Counted from the stretch's first letter, positions 1 to 12,656 are shown. The stretch: 64,000 nt of DNA from Nicotiana tabacum (GCF_000715075.1 NC_134087.1:188573276-188637275), one strand, 5' to 3'. Notes: generated by a model not told the origin, from the sequence alone. Translations and numbers: made by a program.

Positions 1-3000
1 AAACCCTAAACTGAGCTTTTCCATGCAATCAGCATTAGGGTTTTAAACCCTAAACTGAGCTTTTCCATGCAATCAGCATTAGGGTTTTAAACCTTAAACT
101 GAACTTTTTCCTTTAGTCAGCATTAGGGTTTTAAACCCTAAACTGAATTTTCCATTCAGCTAGCATTAGGGTTTTAAACCCTAAACTGAGCTTTTCCATG
201 CAATCAGCATTAGGGTTGTAAACCCTAAACTGAATTTTTTCCATTCAGTCAGCATTAGGGTTTTAAACCCTAAACTGAATTTTCCATTCAGCCAGCATTA
301 GGGTTTTAAACCCTAAATTGAGCTTTTCCATGCAATCAGGATTAGGGTTTTAAACCCTAAACTGAACTTTTTCCTTTAGTCAGCATTAGGGTTTTAAACC
401 CTAAACTGAATTTTCCATTCAGCCAGCATTAGGATTTTAAACCCTAAACTGAGCTTTTTCATGCAATCAGCATTAGGGTTTTAAACCCTAAACTGAATTT
501 TTCCTTTAGTCACCATTAGGGTTTTAAACCCTAAACTGAACTTTTTCCTTTAGTCAGCATTAGGGTTTTAAACCCTAAACTGAATTTTCCATTCAGCCAG
601 CATTAGGGTTTTAAACCCTAAACTGAGCTTTTCCATGCAGTCAGCATTAGGGTTTTAAACCCTAAACTGAACTTTTTCCTTTAGTCATCATTAGGGTTTT
701 AAACCCTAAACTGAATTTTCCATTCAGCCAGCATTCGGGTTTTAAACCCTAAACTGAGCTTTTCCATGCAGTCAGCTTTAGGGTTATTTAAACCCTAAAC
801 TGACCTTTTTCCTTTCAATCAGCATTTGGGTTTTAAACCCTAAACTGAACTTTTTCCATTCAGCCAACATTAGAGTTTTAAACCCTAAACTGAGCTTTTC
901 CATGCAGTCAGCATTAGGGTTTTAAACCCTAAACTGACCTTTTTCCTTTAATCAGCATTAGGGTTTTAAACCCTAAGCTGAACTTTTTCCATTCAGCCAG
1001 CATTAGGGTTTTAAACCCTAAACTGAGCTTTTCCATGCAGTCAGCATTAGGGTTTTAAACCCTAAACTGATCTTTTTCCTTTAATCAGCATTAGGGTTTT
1101 AAACCTTAAACTGAACCTTTTCCATTCAACCAGCATTAGGGTTTTAAACCCTAAACTGAGCTTTTCCATGCAATCAGCATTAGGGTTTTAAACCCTAAAC
1201 TGAATTTTTTCTTTGGTCAGCATTAGGGTTTTAAACCCTAAGCTGAATTTTTCCTTTAGTTAGCATTAGGGTTTTAAACCCTAAACTGAATTTTCCATTC
1301 AGCCAGCATTAGGGTTTTAAACCCTAAACTGAGCTTTTTCATGCAATCAGCATTAGGGTTTTAAAACCCTAAACTGAATTTTTCCTTTAGTCAGCATTAG
1401 GGTTTTAAACCCTAAACTGAGCTTTTCCATGCAGTCAGCATTAGGGTTTTAAACCCTAAACTGAATTTTTTCTTTAGTCAGCATTAGGGTTTTAAACCCT
1501 AAACTGAACTTTTTTCCATTCAGCCAGCATTAGGGTTTTAAACCCTAAACTGAACTTTTCTATTCAGCCAGCATTAGGGTTTTAAACCCTAAACTGAGCT
1601 TTTCCATGTAGTCAGCTTTAGGGTTATTTAAACCCTAAACTGACCTTTTTCCTTTCAATCAGCATTTGGGTTTTAAACCCTAAACTGAACTTTTTCCATT
1701 CAGCCAGCATTAGGATTTTAAACCCTAAACTGAACTTTTTCCTTTAATCAGCATTAGGGTTTTAAACCCTAAACTGAATTTTCCATTCAGCCAGCATTAG
1801 GGTTTTAAACCCTAAACTAAGATTTTCCATGCAATCAACATTAGGGTTTTAAACCCTAAACTGAACTTTTTCCTTTAGTCAGCATTAGGGTTTTAAACCC
1901 TAAACTGAATTTTCCATTCAGCCAGCATTAGGGTTTTAAACCCAAAACTGAGCTTTTCCAAGCAATCAGCATTAGGGTTTTAAACCCTAAACTGATTTTT
2001 TTCCATTCAGTCAGCATTAGGGTTTTAAACCCTAAACTGAATTTTCCATTCAGCCAACATTCGGGTTTTAAACCCTAAACTGAATTTTCCATGCAATCAG
2101 CATTAGGGTTTTAAACCCTAAACTGAGCTTTTCCATGCAATCAGCATTATTGTTTTAAACCCTAAACTGATTTTTTTTCCATTCAGTCAGCATTAGGGTT
2201 TTAAACCCTAAACTGAATTTTCCATTCAGCCAGCATTAGGGTTTTAAACCTTAAACTGAGCTTTTCCATGCAATCAACATTAGGGTTGTAAACCCTAAAC
2301 TGAATTTTCCATTCAGCCAGCATTAGGGTTTTAAACCCTAAACTGAATTTTTCCTTTAGTCACCATTAGGGTTTTAAACCCTAAACTGAACTTTTTCCTT
2401 TAGTCAGCATTAGGGTTTTAAACCCTAAACTGAATTTTCCATTCAGCCAGCATTAGGGTTTTAAACCCTAAACTGAGCTTTTCCATGCAGTCAGTATTAG
2501 GGTTTTAAACCCTAAACTGAACTTTTTCTTTTAGTCATCATTAGGGTTTTAAACCCTAAACTGAATTTTTTATTCAGCCAGCATTAGGGTTTTAAACCCT
2601 AAACTGAGCTTTTCCATGCAGTCAACTTTAGGGTTATTTAAACCCTAAACTGACCTTTTTCCTTTCAATCAGCATTTGGGTTTTAAACCCTAAACTGAAC
2701 TTTTTCCATTCAGCCAACATTAGAGTTTTAAACCCTAAACTGAGCTTTTCCATGCAGTCAGCATTAGGGTTTTAAACCCTAAACTGACCTTTTTCCTTTA
2801 ATCAGCATTAGGGTTTTAAACCCTAAGCTGAACTTTTTCCATTCAGCCAGCATTAGGGTTTTAAACCCTAAACTGAGCTTTTCCATGCAGTCAGCATTAG
2901 GGTTTTAAACCCTAAACTGATCTTTTTCCTTTAATCAGCATTAGGGTTTTAAACCCTAAGCTGAACTTTTTCCATGCAGTCAACATTAGGGTTTTAAACC

Positions 3001-5470
3001 CTAAACTGACCTTTTTCCTTTAATCAGCATTAGGGTTTTAACCCTTAAACTGAACCTTTTCCATTCAACCAGCATTAGGGTTTTAAACCCTAAACTGAGC
3101 TTTTCCATGCAATCAGCATTAGGGTTTTAAACCCTAAACTGAATTTTTTCTTTGGTCAGCATTAGGGTTTTAAACCCTAAACTGAATTTTCCATTCAGCC
3201 AGCATTAGGGTTTTAAACCCTAAACTGAGCTTTTTCATGCAATCAGCATTAGGGTTTTAAAACCCTAAACTGAATTTTTCCTTTAGTCAGCATTAGGGTT
3301 TTAAACCCTAAACTGAACTTTTTCCATTTAGCCAGCATTAGGGTTTTAAACCCTAAACTGAGCTTTTCCATGCAGTCAGCATTAGGGTTTTAAACCCTAA
3401 ACTGAATTTTTCCTTTAGTCAGAATTAGGGTTTTAAACCCTAAACTGAACTTTTTCCTTTAGTCAGCATTAGGGTTTTAAACCCTAAACTGAATTTTCTA
3501 TTCAGCCAGCATTAGGGTTTTAAACCCTAAACTAAGCTTTTCCATGCAATCAGCATTAGGGTTTTAAACCCTAAACTGAATTTTTCCTTTAGTCAGCATT
3601 AGGGTTTTAAACCCTAAACTGAACTTTTTTCCATTCAGCCAGCATTAGGGTTTTAAACCCTAAACTGAGCTTTTCCATGCAATCAGCATTAGGGTTTTAA
3701 ACCCTAAACTGAACTTTTTTCCATTCAGCCAGCATTAGGGTTTTAAACCCTAAACTGAGCTTTTCCATGCAATCAGCATTAGGGTTTTAAACCCTAAACT
3801 GAATTTTTCCTTTAGTCAGCATTAGGGTTTTAAACCCTAAACTGAACTTTTTCCTTTAGTCAGCATTAGGGTTTTAAACCCTAAACTGAATTTTCCATTC
3901 AGCCAGCATTAGGGTTTTAAACCCTAAACTGAGCTTTTCCATGCAATCAGCATTAGGGTTTTAAACCCTAAACTGAACTTTTTCCATTCAGTCAGCATTA
4001 GGGTTTTAAACCCTAAACTGAATTTTCCATTCAGCCAGCATTAGGGTTTTAAACCCTAAACTGAGCTTTTCCATGCAATCAGCATTAGAGTTTTAAATCC
4101 TAAACTGAACTTTTTCCTTTAGTCAGCATTAGGGTTTTAAACCCTAAACTGAATTTTCCATTCAGCCAGCATTAAGGTTTTAAACCCTAAACTGAGCTTT
4201 TTCATGCAATCAGCATTAGTGTTTTAAACCCTAAACTGAATTTTTCCTTTAGTCACCATTAGGGTTTTAAACCCAAAACTGAACTTTTTCCTTTAGTCAG
4301 CATTAGGGTTTTAAACCGTAAACTGAATTTTCCATTCAGCCAGCATTAGGGTTTTAAACCCTAAACTGAGCTTTTCCATGCAGTCAGCATTAGGGTTTTA
4401 AACCCTAAACTGAATTTTTCCTTTAGTCAGCATTAGGGTTTTAAACCCTAAACTGAACTTTTTCCTTTAGTCAGCATTAGGGTTTTAAACCGTAAACTGA
4501 ATTTTCCATTCAGCCAGCATTAGGGTTTTAAACCCTAAACTGAGCTTTTCCATGCAGTCAGCATTAGGGTTTTAAACCCTAAACTGAATTTTTCCTTTAG
4601 TAAGCATTAGGGTTTTAAACCCTAAACTGAACTTTTTCCTTTAGTCAGTATTAGGGTTTTAAACCCTAAACTGAATTTTCCATTCAGCCAGCATTAGGGT
4701 TTTAAACCCTAAACTGAGCTTTTCCATGCAGTCAGCATTAGGGTTATTTAAACCCTAAACTGACCTTTTTCCTTTCAATCAGCATTAGGGTTTTAAACCC
4801 TAAACTGAACTTTTTCCATTCAGCCAGCATTATGGTTTTAAACCCTAAACTAAGCTTTTCCATGCAGTCAGCATTAGGGTTTTAAACCCTAAACTGACCT
4901 TTTTCCTTTAATCAGCATTAGGGTTTTAAACCCTAAGCTGAACTTTTTCCATTCAGCCAGCATTAGGGTTTTAAACCCTAAACTGAGCTTTTCCATGCAG
5001 TCAGCATTAGGGTTTTAAACCCTAAACTGATCTTTTTCCTTTAATCAGCATTAGGGTTTTAAACCCTAAGCTGAACTTTTTCCATTCAGCCAGCATTAGG
5101 GTTTTAAACCCTAAACTGAGCTTTTCCATGCAGTCAACATTAGGGTTTTAAACCCTAAACTGACCTTTTTCCTTTAATCAGCATTAGGGTTTTAAACCTT
5201 AAACTGAACCTTTTCCATTCAACCAGCATTAGGGTTTTAAACCCTAAACTGAGCTTTTCCATGCAATCAGCATTAGGGTTTTAAACCCTAAACTGAATTT
5301 TTTCTTTGGTCAGCATTAGGGTTTTAAACCCTAAGCTGAATTTTTCCTTTAGTCGACATTAGGGTTTTAAAACCCTAAACTGAATTTTTCATTTTAGTCA
5401 GCATTAGGGTTTTAAACCCTAAACTGAACTTTTTCTCTTAATCAGCATCAGGTTTTTTAAAACCCTAAAC
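1..5470. repeat. Telomere-motif minisatellite, 43-45 bp unit, about 120 copies
   Basis: Tandem array that begins before the window. Each unit holds the near-palindrome TTAGGGTTTTAAACCCTAA followed by a spacer of about 25 bp. Three spacer types recur: A (GAGCTTTTCCATGCAATC), B (GAACTTTTTCCTTTAGTC) and C (GAATTTTCCATTCAGCC), often in the order A-B-C as a trimer of about 131 bp. Each unit so carries two inverted copies of the plant telo-box AAACCCTAA. It is not a true telomere, since the heptamers are not in tandem and the array ends internally. Stops (CTAAACTGA) close all frames, so it is non-coding. From its position before a polypurine tract and LTR, I infer it is the 3' UTR of a Tat/Ogre retrotransposon. 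Confidence 0.95.
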
Positions 5471-6287
5471 TGAACTTTCCCCCAGTTGGTCAGTATCAGA
5501 GTTTCGACTCTAAAACCGAACTTCTCCCCAGCTAGTCGGTATTAGGGCTCCAACCCTGAACTGAGCATTTTTATCTTCCTTCATCAATTTTATGAACTTC
5601 CTGGCGAATAATTCACGAAATTTTCCTAGTGAAACTGGGGCAGAAAATTTCGTTCGTTTGTTTTTCTCCCACAGGTCTAACCTCGAGCCACACGGATCGA
5701 AATGACCCACGAGATGAGTCTCAACTCAGAATCAAAGAAGAAAAAGACAAAAAGAAGATATCCCGAGATATCAGAGTGAATGGAAGGCGGATCGACTCCA
5801 ACATTTGACTAAGGTCCTGAACTCTGCCAGTCGCATTTTACTCAGTATCCCAAAGATTGAACAAGTCGCCGCAACTCGCAAGCATCAAGATTCGGATCAA
5901 AGTCTCCAAGCACAATCAGCTAAGACCCAAGATCAAGTCGCAAAAGAATCATAGATAGGAATCTTGTAACTCGCAGTTGACATGCATATAAGTAGTTAGT
6001 TCAGTTCCAATTTTCCTTTGGTTGTAATAAGGCGGTCAGTGACGCAGCAGTGACAACAGCAACAGCACTAACAACAAGCATTGCAATCCCATGGTAGTCC
6101 CAGCTACCAAAATTTTCCCGAACTATATTGACCTGATTCCTGTTTAGCCCAGGATATGTAGGAAATCTTTGAAGCAAGATTCGGTCAGATTTTTCAAAAA
6201 CATGCTTCACACGGAGTAGTCCATAGGCAAAAATCGCTCATACACGCTCACTTTATCTTTGCACGAAAACTCTTCGTGTTTCCGAAC
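5471..6287 (+). other. Non-coding 3' internal region of a Tat/Ogre-like retrotransposon
   Basis: About 0.8 kb between the satellite and the LTR. The first 100 bases still resemble degenerate satellite units, and the rest is unique. No open frame of note: the short minus-strand frames here have no family resemblance. The stretch ends in a polypurine tract, which fixes it as the 3' end of the internal domain of a plus-strand LTR element whose genes lie left of the window. Confidence 0.65.
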
Positions 6288-6300
6288 AAAGAGGGGCAGC
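6288..6300 (+). promoter_or_regulatory. Polypurine tract (plus-strand primer)
   Basis: AAAGAGGGGCAGC directly abuts the LTR start TGTGAGCACG. The last ten bases GAGGGGCAGC are identical to the polypurine tract of the Ogre element (minus strand, 37465-37456). This is the basis for placing the left element in the same lineage. Confidence 0.8.
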
Positions 6301-7000
6301 TGTGAGCACGTGATTTTTGTTTTGCGCGACAATCACTCCAAAAGAAATAAAAAATAATAACAATTGGTCCTGCTGTACAATTTTTGGATTTTTACATGGC
6401 ACTTTGTTAATTATTTATGATTTTTTGCCCATTTTATTTTATTAAAACAAAATACAAAAATGTATGTGTCATGCATAATTTGAACCGTAATCCGGTTGTT
6501 AAATAGAAAATCATAAATAGGCATCTTTGTCCGTGATTTTGTTTTTGCTTGATTTTACCTGTTTTAAAATATTTTAAGGTGTGTGCAAATAATTGTATTA
6601 AGTGTTTATTTAATTTTAATTTGATTTACTTAGGTTTTGTTTTTAAAATAAAGAAGAAAATAAAATAATAATAAAAAAAAATCTTTTCGGACTTGGGCCA
6701 ATTATAAACAAATTGGCCCAAACAAACTCAACCCAAAACCCCTGTGAAACCCGGTCCACACCAGCTAACACCCAGAGCGTCCAAACGACGCCGTGTTAAT
6801 CCAGTCTGATCTGGGCCGTTGATCTCAAATTGATCAACGGCCAAGATCAATTCCCCATAACCCACTGAGGAACCCGACCCGTTTCCACCCGGACCGACCC
6901 AAACCCCTTTAGGATGAATTGACACCGTTTCCCCATCAGATTAAAGATCTGGGACTTCCATCTTGCCTCATCCAACGGCCGAGATCAACCCACCCATCCC

Positions 7001-7009
7001 ATATATAAT
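7001..7009 (+). promoter_or_regulatory. Candidate LTR TATA box
   Basis: ATATATAAT within the LTR, about 700 bp from its start, followed by a pyrimidine-rich stretch with the CCCTAGCCGCC sequence typical of plant leader regions. This is a plausible U3/R boundary. It is a single-motif call. Confidence 0.45.
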
Positions 7010-8336
7010 CTTCCAACCATACCCTGCCCCCTATCCAATACCCCGGCCTTCGTCTTCACAGACCCTTCCCCTTCAAACCCTAGCCGCCCCCATCTCCCTT
7101 CACCAGAAACCCGGCGGCATGAACGCCGGTGACCTTCCCCTTAACACCATAGAACCCCCTTGCCATCCTGAACCTGGATCTGTTAACCACCTAGCTCGAA
7201 TCCCTTCCCACCTTCTCGAATCTTCATTTGAAGATTCGAGTCGGAACCTGACTTACACCGTTTGACCCCAGTTTCACACCAGACACTCCCCAGACCCCCA
7301 TCATGACCAAACCATGCTTGGTTTGGTCCGAATCTGACCAGGGAAGCATGAATCCCAGATCTGATTTTTTGGAACCTTAGGGTTCCTCGTCGATGGTCCG
7401 TGTCTTGTTCAAGCCGAAGAGATTAAGGTCTAATGGACTTTAATCGAAGTGTTTCTCGATTAAAGTCCGTTCAGCCTTAAGAAAGGTCTGTTCGAGTCCA
7501 AGCTAGGGTCTTTTGATTTTTCGGGGTTTAAGGTGAGTTCTTTCTTTTCTTTATTTGTTTTGGTTCATCTGATTGTTTTAAAGGTCTGTTCATGTTTTGT
7601 TTGTGTCCTTGAATTTTATCAATTGTGCCCTGTCCACTTTGCCTGAACCTCTGTTGTTTGATTGAGTCTTTCTATTTGTTCTGATAATGTGTATGTAAGT
7701 GTTGTGCAATTAGCTGATTTTCAAATTTGAACTGACTAACTGATTCCTCGAGTACAATTTTCGCTTAGTCAGCACAATTCGAATCATGTGTCCTACACTG
7801 TTAAATGTCTGATTTTGGTTTCGATTGTATGTGTTATAACTAGTATGGTCAAGTCGACATATGTCGTCAATTAGTTTCAGTTGTCCGAACAATAACAAAT
7901 CGACTTACTTCTGCTAAGCATTTGCTTGAATCAATTAGGAACTAAGTTTGTTTACTTATAGTTGTTAATTTGAATCAGAAATGCAAAAGGAATGTTTTGT
8001 TTAGTTACATTTCTGAATTGGAGGGCATGTGCACTTGTGCACAATATGTGCATTTGTTCCTCACAGGTGCATTTGTGCACAGCCTGGTTCCTGCATAAAG
8101 GGCTTTTTGATTTAAAAATAGTTTGACAGCATATGCTGTCAGATATATTCTGCTGCCCATCATCCTACTTTAGTTTAGAAATATTAAACCTCACTTAAAA
8201 GGTAAGTCTGCCAGGGAATATCATGGGGAGTTTGTTCTTATTTAAATAGTAAGTGGAATCTGAAAATAAGAAAGCACATGGGAGGATGTTCTGATTTGTG
8301 TAAAACAGGCTGTTAAAGGGGCGATGGGAGGCTTAT

Positions 8337-8600
8337 AAAAGAAAGGAGAGGAAGAACATACAGGACAGACATAAAGAGAGACACAAGAGAACAGAGAGAG
8401 GATAGATTTGAGAAGAGAGAGCTGAAATACATACATATTAATACACACAGAACATACAGGAGACAGACACAGGGAGATTTCTGATAATAACACAAGACAG
8501 AGAAGTAAAACAAGGAAGGTATAAACATTGAGGGACTGGTTCTGGATTTTAAAATACACAGACAGAGAGAGATAGATAGGGATAGAAAGAGAGCAAGAAA
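8337..8600 (+). repeat. Purine-rich (GA/ACA) low-complexity tract in LTR
   Basis: Long run of GAGA, ACAGAG and AAGAGAG words within U5 or the leader part of the LTR. Its opposite strand gives Leu/Ser/Cys-rich open frames (8242-8559 and 8313-8528) that are composition artefacts. Confidence 0.7.
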
Positions 8601-10216
8601 TAAAAAAACAAACAGGAAATCAGAAACTTTGGTTTTGTTTGAAGTTCTTCTGCTGTCAATCTGTTAGGTAGTATTGCTTCTTCTAAGTTTCAGTCGAGAT
8701 TACTGGTAGTGTTTGTTGCATTGGTTTATCTCGGAATTGGATTGTCTGGAGTTCCATTTCTACTACACTGTGTGCTGCCATCATTTGGCCTTTTCCCTCG
8801 TCTATAATTGCATCTTGCACTGGAATTTGTCCTGCTGCTATTTATCTGCTACTACTGCTGTTTCGTTTGCACCGCTGCTCAACTGACTCTTCTGCTTTCT
8901 TCATTGTAAGCATCTCCCAGGTACACATTTCAAGTACCATATTGGTGTAACCGAAACAGTTTGAAAGCATGAAATGAAAAAGGTTGAAGAAGTTCAAAGT
9001 TATTTGTTGTAATATTCATGGTATATTAATGGGCCTGTGTAGTTGTTAGTTTACAATTCAATAGTACGAAAGTGTATGTTAACTAACACTCATCTGAGCT
9101 TAGTCCTTCATGTTTTAGTTTGTAGTTGTTTGTTAATACGGGGTATGGATACTCCAAACTTATACTATGCTGCCTTGTTTTATTTTAGTCCTTTTCCTGG
9201 GTCTCGTTAGGCAGTACATAAGATCACATTCAAATCCCATTAGTAACAACGCCTAGTAGTTAATTCATTTAATCTTGCCTAAATAAGTTTAGCTAAATTC
9301 AACTCAAGAAATGTTTGGAGTAGTTGTAGCGTTTCACCAGCTTGTATGTCATTTTCATTAAAATTGAAGGCAGGTTCCACGAGATACTGCATTCTTCATC
9401 TTGCAAACAATTCACCAAATGAATCAAATGATTGACAGGAAATCCGGATTTGGTTAAGTAATTTAGCACGTACCTTTTCCCTTTTTATTTTAGAGACAAA
9501 CATAATAGAAAATGTAGCCACTTTAGGATATCTCTTTTAAATAATGAGATGAGCCCCGTTAGAAGAAAGATACACATTGCGGGGCCCTCAATAAATAAAC
9601 ATTTAGAATTTGGAGATGGGCGGTATAGTGAATTTCCTTGCCTTCTCCAAAGATAACAACACGTTAGACTCTTTAGGCGCGGCTTAATTAAATTACCTTC
9701 TTAAACACGTGCACATTGATGTGACCTAAATCCAAGTCTCAACGGAGTCAAAATGTGTTGACGACCACGGGTGCATTGATTGTGACGTGGCTCGAGATGC
9801 ATTTTTCACGACGTTGCAATTCTATAAATGAGTGATAATAATAAAAGCGGTTTAAACTTAATAAAAGCACGTAAGTCATAACATGTATTTAAATCAGATA
9901 TTTAGCCATTATAACAATTTAAGCGACCGTGCTAGAACCACGGGATTCGAGGGTACCTAACACCTTCCCTCGGGTCAACAGAATTCCTTACTTAGAATTT
10001 CTGGTTCGCAGACTTCATTTGGATAGTCGAATATTTTTCCTCGATTTGGGATTCAAGATAAACCGGTGACTTGGGACACCAAAAGCCAAACCTTTCCCAA
10101 GTGGCGACTCTGAATTAAATAAATAATCCCATTTCGAATATTGTCACTTAAATTGGAAAAACTCCACCCGCGCATTTAACCCTTCGGGGCCGGGCGCGCA
10201 AAAAGGAGGTGTGACA

Positions 10217-11328
10217 CACGCTAGAGTTGCGAACTTATTTCTCAAAATGAGGACTTGACTGTATTGCCTATACTCTTTTGTTGTTCTAAGGCCTGTCACC
10301 CATCGTCTCTTCCTTCACTTGACTATAGATTTTGTAATATTGTCATCTTTTGATCTACCTTTATCATCCATGTACCACATCTTACTCATAATGTTTCGTT
10401 AACTCTTTTCTTATTTCCCGCTAACATTTATGCCTATCACTTTATTCTGAAAACTCGAACAAGACATTCTTTTGCTTTTAGCTTCCCTTTGCTCCATCCA
10501 GTGGCTCTTCAAGTTGCTTAACATTCTCGCTTTACTAGAGACACGAGCCACACTAAGGTAATATGTATCCCTTCAAGTCTTATAGTGCATGTCTTTGTAG
10601 TACTCATATCTGGCTGCACTATTTTAAAGTGTACCATCTGGGTGTATAACAAGGAGATCTATTAGCATATTTGCAATATCCTTCGTAAATGTCAACTGAC
10701 ACAAACAATTCATCCATCATATTTTTTTATACTACTTCTATTAACCCCCATAGGGCATATCTGTAATGGGTGCGACCGATTGTATATACCTCTGTTACTA
10801 TTGAATATAACTAAAAAAGCTTATGTTCCTCTGCATGAATTATAAACATTGTTAACTTTTGTTAACTGGGTGCCTCGTACCCTTCTTTATCTTGCTTCTT
10901 TTGCTTGTTGAAACTTGTATTTATCTTCTTAATCTCTCATTGTCTTTCACCATAAAGGTGGATAGGCATTCTTGCCCTAACGATTCTTATCAAGAGGCTT
11001 ACACCTTTCAGTACGCACATGATCTGCTAAAGACCTCACATTTACTTATCATAAGCATGATACAAAGTAGAGTTCCTCTAATTCAACACTTCCACAGCTA
11101 TATCTCTTATCGATCATCTTTCTGAATGTAGGAATCATCTTATTACGAATAAAAATAGAAGTTCGAGACTTGAATTCTTATAAGTGAGTTGTACTACATG
11201 ATCTAGAGTAAGAAGAAAGAGTGACAGTCTTAAATGCTCTGCAGCCTCCTGCTTATAAGTGTGGTGCACGACACATCCATAAACAAGACTCTACTAGACA
11301 CGGCTTGTAGTCTCCCTAGGACATAACT
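10217..11328 (-). mobile_element. 5' internal leader of a truncated minus-strand Ty3/gypsy element
   Basis: Sequence downstream, on the minus strand, of a Met-tRNA primer site and LTR. It is the untranslated leader typical of Tekay/Del-type elements and has no recognisable gag in its 1.1 kb. The plus-strand frame at 10859-11125 has no family resemblance. The region stops at 10217, where the satellite-bearing Tat element was inserted, so the remainder of this element is displaced to the left of the window. Confidence 0.6.
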
Positions 11329-11340
11329 TCTCTGATACCA
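11329..11340 (-). promoter_or_regulatory. Primer binding site (initiator Met tRNA)
   Basis: The minus strand reads TGGTATCAGAGA four bases after the LTR end. This matches the 3' end complement of initiator methionine tRNA, the usual primer of Tekay-type elements. Confidence 0.75.
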
Positions 11341-12656
11341 CTTTTGTCACGCCTCGAACCTGGGGGGCGAGACTAGCAACTAGTGCCTCACCTATCCTTG
11401 CGTACCAACTTGCAACTAAGGGACTCTGAACATATGATGTCATACTTTGTCCATGGGCCACATTGCAAGATAACTACGAATGATGACTAAATGTCAATAT
11501 ATAACTGGGCCGACAAGGACGTCATAACTATTACAGCTGACAAACCAACCAAATATACATACAATGCCTGCAAGCCCAACATAATGCACTAACTGACATG
11601 ATATGTCTATAAGCCTCTATTGATGGATATATTGTGATCAGAACAGCTCCCTGACCTACTCATAACATATATACATATTTATACAAGATGTACATAACTC
11701 TCTAGACCCAGAAAATCCAAAAGGAATGGAGCTTACCGATCAAACTGAACTCAGGCAACACTTATTGAGGAGGCCTACCCATCTGTCTGTCTGACCTACA
11801 CGCATGAAATGCAGCGCCCCCAGAAAATGGACGTCAGTACGAAATAATTTACTGATTATGTAAGGCAATATACTGAAAGCTAAAAATGAACTGATAATGT
11901 AATAACTGCAAGTAGCTGGAAGTCAAAGATAATCTAAAGATATGCTTACCTGCTGATACTGACTCAACTTTCTCAATATAGTAAGTAAAATAGTTGTCCG
12001 ACCCTATAAGGCTCTGTATATATATAAAACTGCTTTGCCATAGTAGTCTCACTCATAGGCGCTCGGGCATACTAGACGTTGTATCCCGACCAACTAGGCT
12101 CGCTCATAGGTGCTCGACCACAGTAGGATCGGCATATAACTTACCATCTGATTAGAGGTTGCCCAATAGGGGCCTGCCCATCGATTATAGCTCGATGGTA
12201 ATGAAAATACTTTAATACTGTATATATAAATTCTTTGGTCTCTTGACTGGAAGAATGAAATACTCAAATGAATATGAAGTCCCGATAAAGAGAATATTGT
12301 AACTTGCGAGACTAGCAAAATATATGTAAATTTCGGGATATGAATTTTTCTTTATGCTTCGTTATCAAACTTGTTTAATGAAAAGATCATGCCAAAATGA
12401 AGTAAGAGCTTAGCCTTAACATACATGGAGTAGGAAAACTCCGTATAATATTCATGGTGAAGCTTGCACCGTACTTTTCTAGAATCGCAAAATTTCACGT
12501 TGCTACTATCCCAACAAATCCTCGTTGGAAAATTTGCTTCTGTTTCTAACATTTTTTGAAGAGGATCATATATATCAAGTGAGTATTTAGCTTCTAGTTC
12601 CTTGAAGATTTTAGATATCAAACCATGAATTTTTTTGAACAAAATCATTCTTTGAA

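Larger units (their letters stand above)
6301..10216 (+). mobile_element. 3' LTR of a Tat/Ogre-lineage retrotransposon (3.9 kb)
   Basis: Starts TGTGAGCACG directly after a polypurine tract and ends GGAGGTGTGACA, giving TG...CA ends and 3916 bp, a length usual for Ogre/Tat LTRs in Solanaceae. It holds a TATA-like box about 700 bp in, followed by a CCCTAGCCGCC stretch and a C-rich leader-like region, a purine-rich tract and the GC-rich end. The 100-codon plus-strand frame at 6963-7265 is leader sequence and not a gene. The base after the LTR opens a different retroelement, so this element was inserted there. The 5-base flank is CACGC; its partner lies outside the window. Confidence 0.8.

Noticed and set aside
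1..5470. A chromosome end (true telomere)
   Set aside because: Telomere heptamers occur singly or as 1.5 copies in a longer unit, in both orientations, and the array grades into retroelement DNA; a true plant telomere is an uninterrupted one-strand TTTAGGG array.
1..5470. CRISPR-like repeat-spacer array
   Set aside because: The 'spacers' fall in three repeated classes rather than being unique, units vary in length, and the context is a plant retroelement.
6963..7265. 100-codon Pro-rich open frame
   Set aside because: Lies in the pyrimidine-rich leader part of the LTR just after the TATA-like box; no domain, and low-complexity composition explains it.
8242..8559. Two overlapping minus-strand frames rich in Leu, Ser, Cys and Val that look membrane-like
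   Set aside because: They are the reverse complement of a GA/ACA low-complexity tract; overlapping frames of the same kind show it is composition.
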